Source: CAVRQM01 sp963723455
GTDB taxonomy: Bacteria > Pseudomonadota > Alphaproteobacteria > Acetobacterales > Acetobacteraceae
DNA: 64,000 nucleotides
Reading direction: 5' to 3'
Assembly: GCA_963723455.1 (NCBI GenBank)
Contig: CAVRQM010000005.1
Location: 1 to 64,000 of the forward strand
Shown here: positions 52,968 through 62,774 of the stretch, one piece after another
How positions within the stretch are numbered: position 1 is the first letter of the stretch
Layout: every line of letters starts with the position of its first letter
Program-made: the position numbers and the translations under genes
Notes under the pieces: model-generated
What the model was told of the DNA's origin: nothing
The model's database searches: none
The model's input: the letters and a program-made list of their open reading frames with translations, nothing else

Positions 52968-54222
52968 GTGGACCTGCCTGAACTCCTGGACACGCGCAAG
53001 CCCGGGTTTCTCGTTGCCGCGGCCATTCTACAGCGACCCGGCGATCTACGCGGCCGATCTGGACGCCATCTTTCATCGCCATTGGCTGTTCGCCGCCGCC
53101 ACGTGCGAGCTTCGCGAGCCGGGCGATGTCGTGACGTTTTCCGTGGGGCCCAGCTCGATCCTGGTGCTGCGCGACCAGCACGGAGAGCTGCGCGGCTACT
53201 TCAATACCTGCCGTCATCGCGGCGCGCGCCTGGTGGATGCCGCGTGCGGCAGGATGCGGGCGCTGACCTGCCCGTATCACCGCTGGACCTACGAGCTGTC
53301 GGGCGAGCTGACATACGCTGCCTACATGCCCGATGATTTCGACCGCTCGCAGTTCCCGCTACGCCCGGTCCATGTGCGCGAAGCCGGCGGCACGGTCTAT
53401 GTTTGCCTGGCCGATCAGCCGCCGGACTTCACGCCCTATGCGGCGGCGATCGAGAGCCATCTGGCGCCGCATGCGCTGCGCGACGCCAAGCTCGCTTTCG
53501 AGGTGGACATCGTCGAGCGTGGCAACTGGAAGCTGACGATGGAGAACTCGCGCGAGTGCTACCATTGCGCGACAGGGCACCGCGACCTGATGCGCAGCCT
53601 GCTGGACATCTATGATTTCGCCAATCCGGCGAACGCGGCGTCGATCGTGGCATATTGGCGGGCGTGCGAGGAGGCCGGGCTGCCATCCGGCGTAGCCGAG
53701 GGCGCGGATTATCGCGCCGCCCGCCTGCCGCTGACGCACGGCGCGCAGTCGATCACAATGGACGGCCGGCGCGCGGTGCGCCTGCCGCTGGGCATCGAGC
53801 CGGACGGCGCCTATGGCTCGCTCCGCTGGGTGCACTACCCGAGCACGTTCAATCACGCGCTGGGCGACTATGCGGTGCTGATCCGCATGCTGCCGCTCGG
53901 CCCGCAGGAAACGCTGCTGACGAGCAAGTTCCTTGTCGCGCGCGACGCGGTCGAGGGCGTTGATTACGACCTCGACCACCTGACCCAAGTCTGGACCACG
54001 ACCAATGCCGAGGACAGGGCGCTGGTCGAGCGCAACCAGGCGGGGGTCAACTCATTCGGCTACCAGCCCGGCCCGTACTCGCCGGCGCTGGAGGCGGGGG
54101 TGACAAAGTTCGTTGACTGGTATTGTGGCGCGCTGCGCGCCTACTGCGCCGAGAGCAACTCCACGTCGAACATCAGCGTGGCGCCGGGCGGGATGACGCC
54201 GCCGGCGCCCTGCTCGCCATAG
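52968..54222 (+). CDS. GbcA-like Rieske oxygenase, with one frameshift
   Basis: About 417 residues after repair. Rieske non-haem iron oxygenase alpha subunit. The Rieske cluster is bound by CRHRG and CPYHRW, and the mononuclear iron by the NWKLTMENSRECYHC...GH region. The C-terminal RNQAGVNSFGYQPGPYS and KFVDWYC match glycine-betaine monooxygenase GbcA, which demethylates betaine to dimethylglycine. GTG 52968 (AGGAG nine bases before) gives MDLPELLDTRKPGF. One base too many near 53010 (TTTCTCG) then shifts the frame to SLPRPFYSDPAIY. The 3' end overlaps the FKBP gene by 82 bp. The reductase partner GbcB is not in the window. Confidence 0.82.
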
Positions 54223-54563
54223 CCGAGGCTGGGCGGGATGATCAGCGTGCGCTTGCCGCCGACATGCATGGTGGCAACGCCGATATCCCAACCGGCGATC
54301 ACCTGCTGCGCGCCGATGGTGAAGCTGAACGGCGTGTTGCGATCCAGCGAACTGTCGAACTTCGCGCCCTTCTGGCCGTCCTGATACAGCCAGCCGGTGT
54401 ACTGGACGGTGACGGTCTGGCCCGGTTTCGGCTCCGGCCCGCTGCCCACGACCGAGTCATGGTACTCGACGCCCGAGGGCATGGTGACGAAATCGGCGGC
54501 TGAAGCGGCTGCGGTCATGGCGATGAACATGGCTCCGACAATTGGCAGGGCGACGCGGCGCAT
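54141..54563 (-). CDS. Periplasmic FKBP-type peptidyl-prolyl isomerase
   Basis: 140 residues. Signal peptide MRRVALPIVGAMFIAMTAAASA, then a single FKBP domain (VTVQYTGWLYQDGQKGAKFD, FTIGAQQVIAGWDIG, GGKRTLIIPPSLGYG, IPPGATLMFDVELL). It speeds proline cis-trans isomerisation in exported proteins. Divergent from the quinoprotein-like gene and convergent with the Rieske gene. Confidence 0.94.
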   Translation of the reverse strand: MRRVALPIVGAMFIAMTAAASAADFVTMPSGVEYHDSVVGSGPEPKPGQTVTVQYTGWLYQDGQKGAKFDSSLDRNTPFSFTIGAQQVIAGWDIGVATMHVGGKRTLIIPPSLGYGEQGAGGVIPPGATLMFDVELLSAQ

Positions 54564-54737
54564 CCGCTGATCCTTTTGCGACGACAACGGGACGAAGCAT
54601 GTCCATAGCACGATCGCCACGTCCTGCCGAGAGCGCGGCGCCCGGCAACGCGCATCCGGCGGGCGAATGGTTTGATCGCGACATTGCGATGACCGCTCGC
54701 CTGGACACACGCCGCGTACCTCCGCATTAAACGAGCG

Positions 54738-56646
54738 ATGGATTGCAAACCTGCTCGTCTCATGCTGCTGATCTCGTATGGTATGTCGCTGGCTGGCCTC
54801 ATCGCCTCGCCGGCGCTCGCTCAGGCCGTACTGACCTATCACTACAACACGGCGCGGACCGGCTGGGACCAGAACGAGACCCAGCTGACTGCGGCCAGTG
54901 TCGGCGGCGGCACATTCGCCTTGCAGCACTCGGCCATGCTCGACGGGCAAGTGGACACGCAACCGCTGGTGGTGAACCGGCAGGTGGTGGCGGGCAAGGT
55001 CGCGTCGTCGGTCGTGTACGTGGCCACCGCCAACGATACCGTCTATGCGATCGACGGCGCGACCGGGGCGATCCTGCTCAGCCGCACTCTCGGCTCGCCG
55101 GTTCCGCAATCGGCCCTGCCCGGGCAATGCTGGAACAACGCGCCGAGCATCGGCGTGAACTTCAACTCCGGTCATCTCGCCCGCCAATCATTCCTTGTAC
55201 CTGATTGCCGACACGTACGAGAACGGCGCTCCGGTCCTGCGCCTGCACGAACTCAATCTGAGCGATTTGCAGGACGCCGTGGCGCCGGTCGTGGTCGCGG
55301 CATCGCAGAAGCTCGCCGGTGGCTCGACCTTCACGCTCGACCCGTCTGCCACGCGGCAGCGCTCGGCCCTGCTGCTGGTGGGCGGCACGGTCTATGCCGG
55401 GTTCGCCAGCTACTGCGATATCAACGCCGACCGGTCGCGCGGCTGGTTGCTGGGCTGGAACGCGCAGACCCTCGCGCCGCTGCCCAGCAACGAGCTGACC
55501 AATCGCGTGCCCGCCGGCCCGGACGACTTCTTCCTGTCGTCGATCTGGATGGCCGGCTCCGGCGTCGCCAATTCGCCACCGGACCGATCGATCTACTTCG
55601 TTACCGGCAATTCCGACTACAGCGGCACCACCTACAACGCCGTGACCAACCTGTCCGAAAGCCTGGTCAGGATCTCGCCCGACCTGTCGCGGGTGCAGGG
55701 CCATTTCACGCCCGATAACGAGGTGTCGCTGGAGGAGAACGACACCGATTTCGGCTCGGGCGGAGTGATGCTGCCGCCGCTGCAGCCGGGGGCGGATCCG
55801 CAACTGGCGGTGGCGGCCGGCAAGGACGGGCAGCTCTATCTGGTCAACCGCGCCGCGATCACCGGGCCGCCGTTGGGCATCTACTCCATCGGCCAGTGCT
55901 GGTGCGCGCCGTCGTATTTCGCCGGCGCGGACGGCATCGGGCGCATCGTCACCAGCGGCGGCTCCACGCTGGGTATCTGGCGGCTGCAAACCTCGTCGTC
56001 CTCCCCCGCGTCGCTGACGCAGGAGCAGGCGGTGCCGCTCGCCACCGGCCAGGATCCCGGGTTCCTGACCAGCGTGTCATCGAACCATCTGCAGACCGGC
56101 AGCGCCGTGGTCTGGGCGGTGGGCAGACCGACCGACAGCGATCCGGCCAACGTCACCCTGTATGCCGTCGATCCCAGCACGGGCCTGGTGATCTTTTCGG
56201 CCGTCGCCGGCACCTGGCCCAACACTGGCGGCAACGCCAACATCGTGCCGGTCGTGGCCAACGGCCACGTCTATGTCGCCAGCGACGGCGAGCTGGCGAT
56301 CTTCGGCCTTGGCAACCCGGCGCCGCGGGCGGCGCAATCGGTGATGCTGGCCGCGCGCGCGGCCACCCGCGCAGCCAGCCTGGCCATCCTGCATCTGGCG
56401 CCCGGCGAGCACGCGTTGTCCGGCAAGGTCGTGCGCATCGATCGCTCGGTGCTGACGATGCGGGTGCGTGATGGGGCGCTGCTGCACGTCGATATCGGCG
56501 CTGCCCGGCGCAACAGCCAGATGGCCGTGCCGGTCGTCGGACGCGCGATGCTGGTTGTCGGATCCTACGCTCCTGACGGCGTGCTAGGCGCTGACTACGT
56601 GCAGCGGATCAAGAACTCGCCCGCGCTCTGGCCGGCCGATCGCTGA
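54738..56646 (+). CDS. PQQ-like beta-propeller protein (quinoprotein-like), with one frameshift
   Basis: About 635 residues after repair. A signal peptide (MLLISYGMSLAGLIASPALA) is followed by propeller blades with repeated LYLIAD-, VYVATA-, IYFVTGNSDYSG- and VYVASDGELAIF-type strands. These resemble PQQ-binding-like repeat proteins rather than a classical alcohol dehydrogenase; I see no adjacent-cysteine pair. The frame breaks near 55155, where AACTTCAACTCC needs one T fewer to give GVNSTPVISPANHSLYLIAD. The C-terminal 90 residues (VVRIDRSVLTMRVRDG, VVGSYAPDGVLGADYV) look like a small beta domain. Catalytic or structural role unknown. Confidence 0.72.
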
Positions 56647-56717
56647 CGGCGCGCCGACGCGTGGCCGCCCCCATCTGGCAGGGCGCGCGCGTTTGGGTCT
56701 AGGCTCCGGCATATCGC

Positions 56718-57962
56718 TTGCTTCGCGAGATCCGCATCGATCGCACCCACTCCATTGCCGGAGCATCAGCCACGTCGTTCTTCGCCCGGGCGCCCGCGTC
56801 AGGTGATCCAGCGTCGGGTGCAAGCCGTCGCGCGGCGCCCGCCGGATCGCGCGCCGCGGCCGTCAGCACGATCGGCATAGGCAAGCGGTTCGGCGCGATC
56901 CGGGCTCTGCGCGACGTCTCGCTCGACATTGCGCGCGGCGAGTTCCTGACGCTGCTCGGCCCGTCCGGCTCGGGCAAGACCACGTTCCTGATGATCCTGG
57001 CCGGCTTCACTGCCCCCAGCGAAGGCAGGCTTGTCGCCGACGGCGCCGACATCACGGCGCAGCCGGCCGAGTCGCGCTCGTTCGGCATGGTGTTCCAGGG
57101 CTATGCGCTGTTCCCGCACATGACGGTGGCGGCCAATATCGGCTTCGGCTTGCGGGTGCGCGGCTGGCGCGAGGCGGAGCGCCGGCGGCGCGTCGCCGAC
57201 ATGCTGGACCGCGTCGGCCTGCAGGCGCACGCCCGCAAGCTGCCCGCCGCGCTGTCGGGCGGCCAGCAGCAGCGCGTGGCGCTGGCCCGCGCGCTGGCGT
57301 TCGAGCCGTCCGTGCTGTTGCTGGACGAGCCGTTCTCCGCGCTCGACAAGGGCCTGCGCGGCCAGATGCAGGACGAGGTGCGGCGGCTGCACGCCGATAC
57401 CGGAACCACCTTCGTGTTCGTCACCCATGACCAGGGCGAGGCGCTGGCGCTATCGTCCCGCGTGGCGATCTTCGATCATGGGCGGCTGCTGCAGGTGGGC
57501 CGTCCGCAGGAGGTGTACGATCGCCCGGCGTCGCGCTTCGTGGCGGAGTTCCTGGGCGACCTGAACCAGCTTGCGCTGACCGACATCGCGATCGACGGCG
57601 GCATGCTCCGCGGCCGCTTCGAGGATCGGGTGCTGAGCCTGCGCGACGTGCCGGAGCCTTTGCCCGGCCGCCGCGCCGTGCTCGGGATCCGCCCAGAACA
57701 CATGCAGGTGTTGCCGGGCCGGCCGCAGGATTCGGACAATGCCATCGCGGCGCAGGTCTGTGCAGCGAGCTACTCGGGCGCGGCCACGCGCCTGTCGCTG
57801 CGCACCGCCGGCGGTGCGGAGCTGACGATCACGCTGCCGACGCACGCGGCCGTGGCGGTGCCGGCCGGCCCGGTCTGGCTGGGCTGGTCGGACGCCCATG
57901 GCGTGCTGCTGCCGCCCGACGACGCATCGACCGACGACCATTCCACAGGAGGACGCGCATGA
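56718..57962 (+). CDS. PotA-like ABC transporter ATPase
   Basis: Up to 414 residues. Walker A GPSGSGKTT, Q-loop MVFQGYALFPHMTV, signature LSGGQQQRVALARAL, Walker B LLLDEPFSALDKGLR, H-loop VTHDQGEAL, then a TOBE-type domain (LGIRPEHMQVLPG). It energises a polyamine-, betaine- or carnitine-type importer with the following three genes. No ATG or GTG lies near the start of the conserved domain (STIGIGKRFGAIRAL). The only in-frame start I see is TTG 56718, giving an unlikely 48-residue leader, so the true start or an upstream indel is unresolved. Confidence 0.85.
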   Translation: MLREIRIDRTHSIAGASATSFFARAPASGDPASGASRRAAPAGSRAAAVSTIGIGKRFGAIRALRDVSLDIARGEFLTLLGPSGSGKTTFLMILAGFTAPSEGRLVADGADITAQPAESRSFGMVFQGYALFPHMTVAANIGFGLRVRGWREAERRRRVADMLDRVGLQAHARKLPAALSGGQQQRVALARALAFEPSVLLLDEPFSALDKGLRGQMQDEVRRLHADTGTTFVFVTHDQGEALALSSRVAIFDHGRLLQVGRPQEVYDRPASRFVAEFLGDLNQLALTDIAIDGGMLRGRFEDRVLSLRDVPEPLPGRRAVLGIRPEHMQVLPGRPQDSDNAIAAQVCAASYSGAATRLSLRTAGGAELTITLPTHAAVAVPAGPVWLGWSDAHGVLLPPDDASTDDHSTGGRA

Positions 57963-59138
57963 GCCGAGCTTTTCAACAGGATTGCCTGGAGCGCCTGGTC
58001 GAAAAGGCGGCGCGCGGCGAGATCGACCGCCGCAGCTTCGTCCACCTCGCCGCGATGCTGGGCGCCGCGGCGCCGCTGGCGCTGTCCGCGCGCAATGCCG
58101 CGGCGGCATCGGGCCAACTGGTGTTCGTCAACTGGGGCGGCGATGCCAGCAAGGCGTACAACGCGGCCTATGGCGCGGCATTCCAGCGCGAAACCGGGAT
58201 CACCGTGCGCCAGGACGGCTCCGGCCCGACCGAGGGCGCGATCGCGGCGCAATTCAAGTCCGGCAGGCCGAGCTGGGATCTGGTCGATGCCGATCCGTTC
58301 TCGGCGATCACGCTGGGCAGGCAGGGCATGATGGAGACCATCGACTACGGCGTGGTGGACAAGGCGAAGATCCGCCCCGGGTTCATCTGGGACTATGCCG
58401 CGTCCAGCTATTTTTTCAGCTACGTCATCGCCTACGACTCGAAGAAATACCGCGCAAGCCGCCGACCGGAATGGCCGACTTCTTCGACACGCAGAAGTTT
58501 CCCGGCAAGCGTTCGATGTACAAATGGGGCGAGGGCATGTGGGAAGCGGCGCTGATGGCGGACGGCGTCGCGCCCGAAGGATCTGTATCCGCTCGACCTG
58601 AAGCGCGCGCACGCCAACATTGCCAAGCTGAAGCCGGATGTCGTCTCCTACTGGGGCGGCGGGGCGGAGAGCCAGTCGGTGCTGCTGAACGGCGAGGCGA
58701 GCATGGCGCTGGTCTGGTCCACACGCGCGACGCTGATCGAGCAGGACAGCGGCGGACAGATCAAGTTCATCTGGGATCAGGGCTTGCTGTCGCCCGGCGC
58801 CATGGCGGTCATCAAGGGCAATCCTGGCGGCCGTGACGCGGCGATGAAGTTCATCGCCAGCGCGCAGGATCCGAAACGGCAGCTGGTGATGTTCGACATG
58901 CTGGGGCAGGGGCCGGCCAACCCGGCCACCGACGCGCTGATCGCGGCGCGACAAGCGGCGCAACAACTGCGTCGATCCCGCCAACGCTGCGAAACAGGTG
59001 GCCCTCGACATGCCATGGTATTCGCAGAACTACACCGCGGCTCTGGACGCAGTACACGAAGATGATATCCGCTTAGGACCGGGTGCGATGCCGCAGGGCG
59101 GCGCGGGCTCCCTCGCCCATGGGAGAGGGCCGGGATGA
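57959..59138 (+). pseudogene. PotD-like substrate-binding protein, three frameshifts
   Basis: Extracellular solute-binding protein family. ATG 57959 overlaps the ATPase stop and follows ACAGGAGG. A Tat-like export signal (RRSFVHLAAMLGAAAPLALSA) precedes LVFVNWGGDASKAYNAAYG. The reading frame changes three times: about 58452 (one base missing), 58576 (one extra) and 58949 (one extra). The pieces join into a full-length protein (PPTGMADFFDTQKFPGKR, DLYPLDLKRAHANIAKLKPD, NCVDPANAAKQVALDMPWYS). No nonsense codons or lost core residues are seen, so sequence error is possible. A palindromic repeat lies over its 3' end. Confidence 0.78.
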
Positions 59139-59212
59139 GTGGCGGGCCGCAGCAACCTGCCCTGGGCGCCCCTCACCCAACCCTCTCCCGAGGGAGAGGG
59201 CTCTATTTGCCC
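59109..59212. repeat. Palindromic interspersed repeat, copy B
   Basis: CCCTCGCCCATGGGAGAGGGCCGGGATGAG and, 45 bp later, CCCTCACCCAACCCTCTCCC then GAGGGAGAGGG. The two arms are those of copy A (49398-49468) in swapped order. It fills the space between the binding-protein and permease genes, and its transcript could form a strong hairpin within the operon. Confidence 0.8.
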
Positions 59213-59213
59213 A

Positions 59214-60028
59214 ATGCCGCTGTGGCTGCTGATCGCGCCGCTGCTGGCGGTGATCGCCGGCGCCTATGCCCTGCCGCTGCTGGGCGTGGTGCGCTGGAGC
59301 GTGACGTTGCCCACCCCCGGCATCGGGCCAGTATGAACGGCTGGCCGCCGATCCGCTGGTGCGCTCGGTGTTCGTCCGCACCGCCCGCATCTGCTGCATC
59401 GTCACCTTCGCCACAGTAATCTGTGCCTATGCCATCGCCTATGTCTGGGTGCGCGGCGGGCGCACGCAGCGGGTGCTGACGGAGTTCTGCATCCTGGTGC
59501 CGTTCTGGGTGTCAGTGCTGACGCGCGCCTTCGGCTGGGTGGCGATGCTGTCGAATCGCGGCCTGCTCAACACCTGGCTGCAGGCGAGCGGGCTGGTGAC
59601 CGAGCCGCTGCCGCTGGTGCGCAACGAACTCGGCGTGGTCATCGGCATGACGCATTTCCTGATCCCGTTCGCGGTGTTCCCGATCGCCGCCTCGATGCGA
59701 GCGCTGGACGAGCGGGTGCTGCTCGCCGCGCGCGGGCTGGGGGCGCGGCGGCTACGCCTGTTCTGGACGGTGTTCCTGCCGATGACGCGCTCCGGGATCA
59801 TCGGCGCGGCGCTGGTGGTGTTCGTCTTCTCGCTCGGCTTCTTCGTCACCCCGGCGATCCTGGGTGGCGGCCGCAGCGTCATGGTGGCCGAACTGGTCTA
59901 TCTCACGCATGTTCGAAAGCCCGGACTGGGGGATGGGCGCCGCGTTGAGCGTCGCGCTGGTCGCCATCGTGGCGCTGCTGATCGGCGCGCTGTACCGCTT
60001 CACCCGGCTCGACCGCGTCGCCGGATAG
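59214..60028 (+). CDS. PotB-like ABC transporter permease, two frameshifts
   Basis: About 270 residues after repair. It starts MPLWLLIAPLLAVIAGAY and contains six TM helices and an EAA-type loop (LDERVLLAARGLGARRLRLF followed by FLPMTRSG). The frame shifts near 59330 (one extra base; GIGQYERLAADPLVRSVF is restored) and near 59908 (one extra base; restores MFESPDWGMGAALSVALVAI), ending at TAG 60026-60028. Without the second repair the frame runs straight into the next gene and falsely suggests a fused permease. Confidence 0.8.
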
Positions 60029-60030
60029 AG

Positions 60031-60837
60031 GTGCGATCCTACCGGCCCGGCCCGCTCGGCGCGACGCTTGGCCTTTCGGTCGCCGCGTTCCTGCTGCTGC
60101 CGCTGCTGGCGGTGGTGCCGGTCTCGTTCACCCCGGCGCGCTACCTGTCGATGCCCGGCGCGGTGTGGTCGTGGCGGCACTACCGCGACCTGCTGGACGA
60201 TCCCGACTGGCTGGCGGCGATCCTGCTGAGCCTGCGGGTGGCGATGCTGAGCAGCGCGATCGCCACGACGCTCGCCACCGGCTTCGCACTCGGCCTGTGG
60301 CTGCTGCGCCCGCGTGCGGCGGCGGCGCTGGTCGGCTTCGTGCTGCTGCCGATGGTGGTCCCGCCGGTGATTTCCGCCGTGGCATTGTACTTCCTGCTCA
60401 CCGCCATGTCGGGGCTGAACCTGTGGGTCGGCTACGACACCTGGCTGGGCGTGGTGCTGGCGCATGTCGTGGTGATCGCGCCGTTCGCCGTGGTGCTGGT
60501 GCTGACCGCGCTGGCGCAGGTCGATCGCCGCATCGACCTGGCCGCGCGCGGCATGGGCGCCTCGGTCGCGACGCGCGCCTGGAGGGTGATCCTGCCCAAC
60601 ATCCGCTTCGCGATCGGCGCTGCCGCGCTGCTGTGCTTCGTCCTGTCCTGGGACGAGATCGGCGTCACCCTGTTCATCACCAGCGTCAATGCGGTCACCC
60701 TGCCGAGGCTGATCTGGATGGGGCTGCGCGACAACATCGACCCGGCGATCGCTGCCATCTCCGTGCTGCTGATCGCGCTGACCGCGATCGTGCTGGCCGC
60801 GCGGATCGCCCTGCGGCGACAGCCGGACCCGCAATGA
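60031..60837 (+). CDS. PotC-like ABC transporter permease
   Basis: 268 residues from GTG 60031, two bases after the stop of the partner permease. Six TM helices, with the EAA loop RRIDLAARGMGASVATRAW followed by RVILPNI. Together with the ATPase and binding-protein genes upstream it forms a Pot-type importer. Its position beside betaine and carnitine genes suggests a quaternary amine or polyamine as substrate, which is inference. Confidence 0.88.
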   Translation: MRSYRPGPLGATLGLSVAAFLLLPLLAVVPVSFTPARYLSMPGAVWSWRHYRDLLDDPDWLAAILLSLRVAMLSSAIATTLATGFALGLWLLRPRAAAALVGFVLLPMVVPPVISAVALYFLLTAMSGLNLWVGYDTWLGVVLAHVVVIAPFAVVLVLTALAQVDRRIDLAARGMGASVATRAWRVILPNIRFAIGAAALLCFVLSWDEIGVTLFITSVNAVTLPRLIWMGLRDNIDPAIAAISVLLIALTAIVLAARIALRRQPDPQ

Positions 60838-60846
60838 ACCTGCCGC

Positions 60847-61710
60847 TCACGCGTCCGGTGCGCTGGCGGCGACGCGCTCCCAGATGGCGGTCGCCGTGGC
60901 TCGCAGACCCAGCGCCTCGATCCAGCGATCCGACAGCTCGCGGCCGTCGGCATCGGCAATCGCATAGTCCGGCGGCCCCAACTCGCACAAGAAGATCGGC
61001 GCCCCGGCTGCACCGTGCCGGGCGCGCCAGGCGCGGAAGCCCTGTTCCCACCATCGCTCGAACAGCCGCACCCATTTTGCGTTCTGCGGAAACTCCAGGG
61101 CCACCTGAATCTGGCCCCGCGCGGCGACGCGGCCCTGGAACGAGTCCGAGCGCGCCAGCACACGCTCGATCAGCGCCTGCAACGCCGGTGGCGGCGGGCA
61201 CGGCATCTCACGGTCCACGACGTAGTGCGACAGGTCGGCCGACAGCCGCATCTCCGGTATGGCATCGAGCAGCTGGAGCGTGGCGAACAGGTCGTTGGTG
61301 ATGCAGTTGCGATGCGTCTCGAACTGGATCGGCATGTCCGCTTCCGCGGCGACGCGCAGCCAGCCGCCGATCACCGGGATCATGTCGGCCACCGCCAGCG
61401 GCATCACCTGGCCGACCACGACGACGAACGGCGCGCCGATCTCGTGCGCCAGGCGCAAAGCAGGACGCAGATCATCGATCGATTGCGGGAACGCAGTCAC
61501 CAGACCGCGCAGGCCGGTGCGCCTGAAATGCGGCACGGTGTCCCGCGCCTGCGCCAGACTCAGCGCGCCGAGGTCGATCGCCATGCCGTCGAACCCGGCG
61601 TCGGCCACACGGTCGAACGTCTGCGTCAGCGGCGGCTCGGGCATGCCGGGGCGGCGCTGCTCCATCGCCCACAGCGCCTGGAACACCTGTAGCCGAGCTG
61701 GCCCGCTCAC
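60847..61710 (-). CDS. Sugar phosphate isomerase/epimerase-like TIM-barrel protein
   Basis: 287 residues from GTG 61710, overlapping the desaturase stop by 4 bp. AP-endonuclease-2/xylose-isomerase-like barrel: FDRVADAGFDGMAIDLGALS, MPIQFETHRNCITND (Glu and His as metal ligands), RLSADLSHYVVDREM, and a terminal FLCELGPPDYAIAD. Members isomerise or epimerise sugars or cleave ring compounds; substrate not predictable here. It faces the permease gene convergently (9-bp gap). Confidence 0.78.
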   Translation of the reverse strand: MSGPARLQVFQALWAMEQRRPGMPEPPLTQTFDRVADAGFDGMAIDLGALSLAQARDTVPHFRRTGLRGLVTAFPQSIDDLRPALRLAHEIGAPFVVVVGQVMPLAVADMIPVIGGWLRVAAEADMPIQFETHRNCITNDLFATLQLLDAIPEMRLSADLSHYVVDREMPCPPPPALQALIERVLARSDSFQGRVAARGQIQVALEFPQNAKWVRLFERWWEQGFRAWRARHGAAGAPIFLCELGPPDYAIADADGRELSDRWIEALGLRATATAIWERVAASAPDA

Positions 61711-62684
61711 GCCTTCGCGACCGGTCCGCCAGCCGGACCGATCCACGCCCGGTCATCGGGATAATCCGCCTCCGTGCGCCCGTGCCGAAGCGCCGCCAGC
61801 ACCTGAAGCTGGAACGCCAGGTAGCCCATGCTCGGCGGTTCGACCCCGCGCTCGGTGAACAGCATCGCGTGCAAGCGCGGCAGGCGATGGAACGGCACCC
61901 CGGGAAACGCATGGTGCGCGGTGTGAAACTGCATGTTCCAGCACAGCCATCGCAGCACCGCGTTGGTGCGCGTGCTGCGGGTGTTGGCCAGCGTGTCGGG
62001 CGCGTGCGGCAGGCCCAGATGCTCGATCGTGTTCTGCAACTGGTGCGCCGCCTTGGTCGCCAGCATCGGCGCCAGCCAGTACAGCACCGCCGCCCAGCTA
62101 CCCGCCGCAACCGACGCAACCGCGATGCCGGCATAGCCGAGCAGGTGAAAACGTGCCTCGCGGATCACCTCGGCGCGGCGCGCGGCCGGGATATACGGCT
62201 CGGTGACGATGCCCAGGCCGAACCGCACGATGCGATGCCAGCGCGTGTACCAGTAGCTCGGCCCCAGCAGCCACAGCAGGTAGGTGGCCATGCTGTAGCG
62301 GTCGCGGCCCAACTCGCCGTCGCGCGCCCATTCCTGGGTGTGGCGGTGATGCGCGCCGTGCTGGATCTGGTCGAAATCGCGCGGGTAGAACAGCACGAAG
62401 CCGAACAGCCGGCCGAACCACTCGTTCAGCGCGCGGGTGCGGAACACCGTCCAGTGGCTCATCTCGTGCTGGCCGGCGTACAGGAAGTTCAGCAGCACGC
62501 CATGCGCCATGAACGCCGGCACGACCCAGAGCGTGCCCAGGCTGGCCCATAGCAATCCGGCGGTCGCGACGATCGCCCCCAGATGCGAGGCGACCTGCGC
62601 CAGGCCGGCCGCGTCGGACGGTGCGCAGAGCTGGCGCAGCGCCTGCGCGTCGATCAGCTCGCGTCTCGCGAACACCTCGTCCAT
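61707..62684 (-). CDS. Membrane fatty-acid-desaturase family protein
   Basis: 325 residues. The three histidine boxes of di-iron membrane desaturases/hydroxylases are present: HEMSH, HGAHHRH and HTAHHAFPGVPFH. Hydrophobic helices lie around LWVVPAFMAHGVLLNFLYAG, MATYLLWLLGPSYW and SVAAGSWAAVLYWLAP. It could be a desaturase or a hydroxylase, and the neighbours do not say which. It is divergent from the BKACE gene (90-bp gap) and couples to the isomerase gene downstream. Confidence 0.85.
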   Translation of the reverse strand: MDEVFARRELIDAQALRQLCAPSDAAGLAQVASHLGAIVATAGLLWASLGTLWVVPAFMAHGVLLNFLYAGQHEMSHWTVFRTRALNEWFGRLFGFVLFYPRDFDQIQHGAHHRHTQEWARDGELGRDRYSMATYLLWLLGPSYWYTRWHRIVRFGLGIVTEPYIPAARRAEVIREARFHLLGYAGIAVASVAAGSWAAVLYWLAPMLATKAAHQLQNTIEHLGLPHAPDTLANTRSTRTNAVLRWLCWNMQFHTAHHAFPGVPFHRLPRLHAMLFTERGVEPPSMGYLAFQLQVLAALRHGRTEADYPDDRAWIGPAGGPVAKA

Positions 62685-62774
62685 CGCCTGCCTCCCGGCC
62701 CCGCTGCGAGGCCATCGTATTGCACCCTGCCAGCGGCGCGCTAGCCTGCCGATCGGGACCGAGCGGAGCCTTGA

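Noticed and set aside
59359..60837. Apparent single 492-residue fused permease
   Set aside because: Residues between the two halves are Arg-rich and non-hydrophobic because of a one-base shift near 59908; with the shift repaired there are two separate permeases with a stop at 60026 and a GTG start at 60031.
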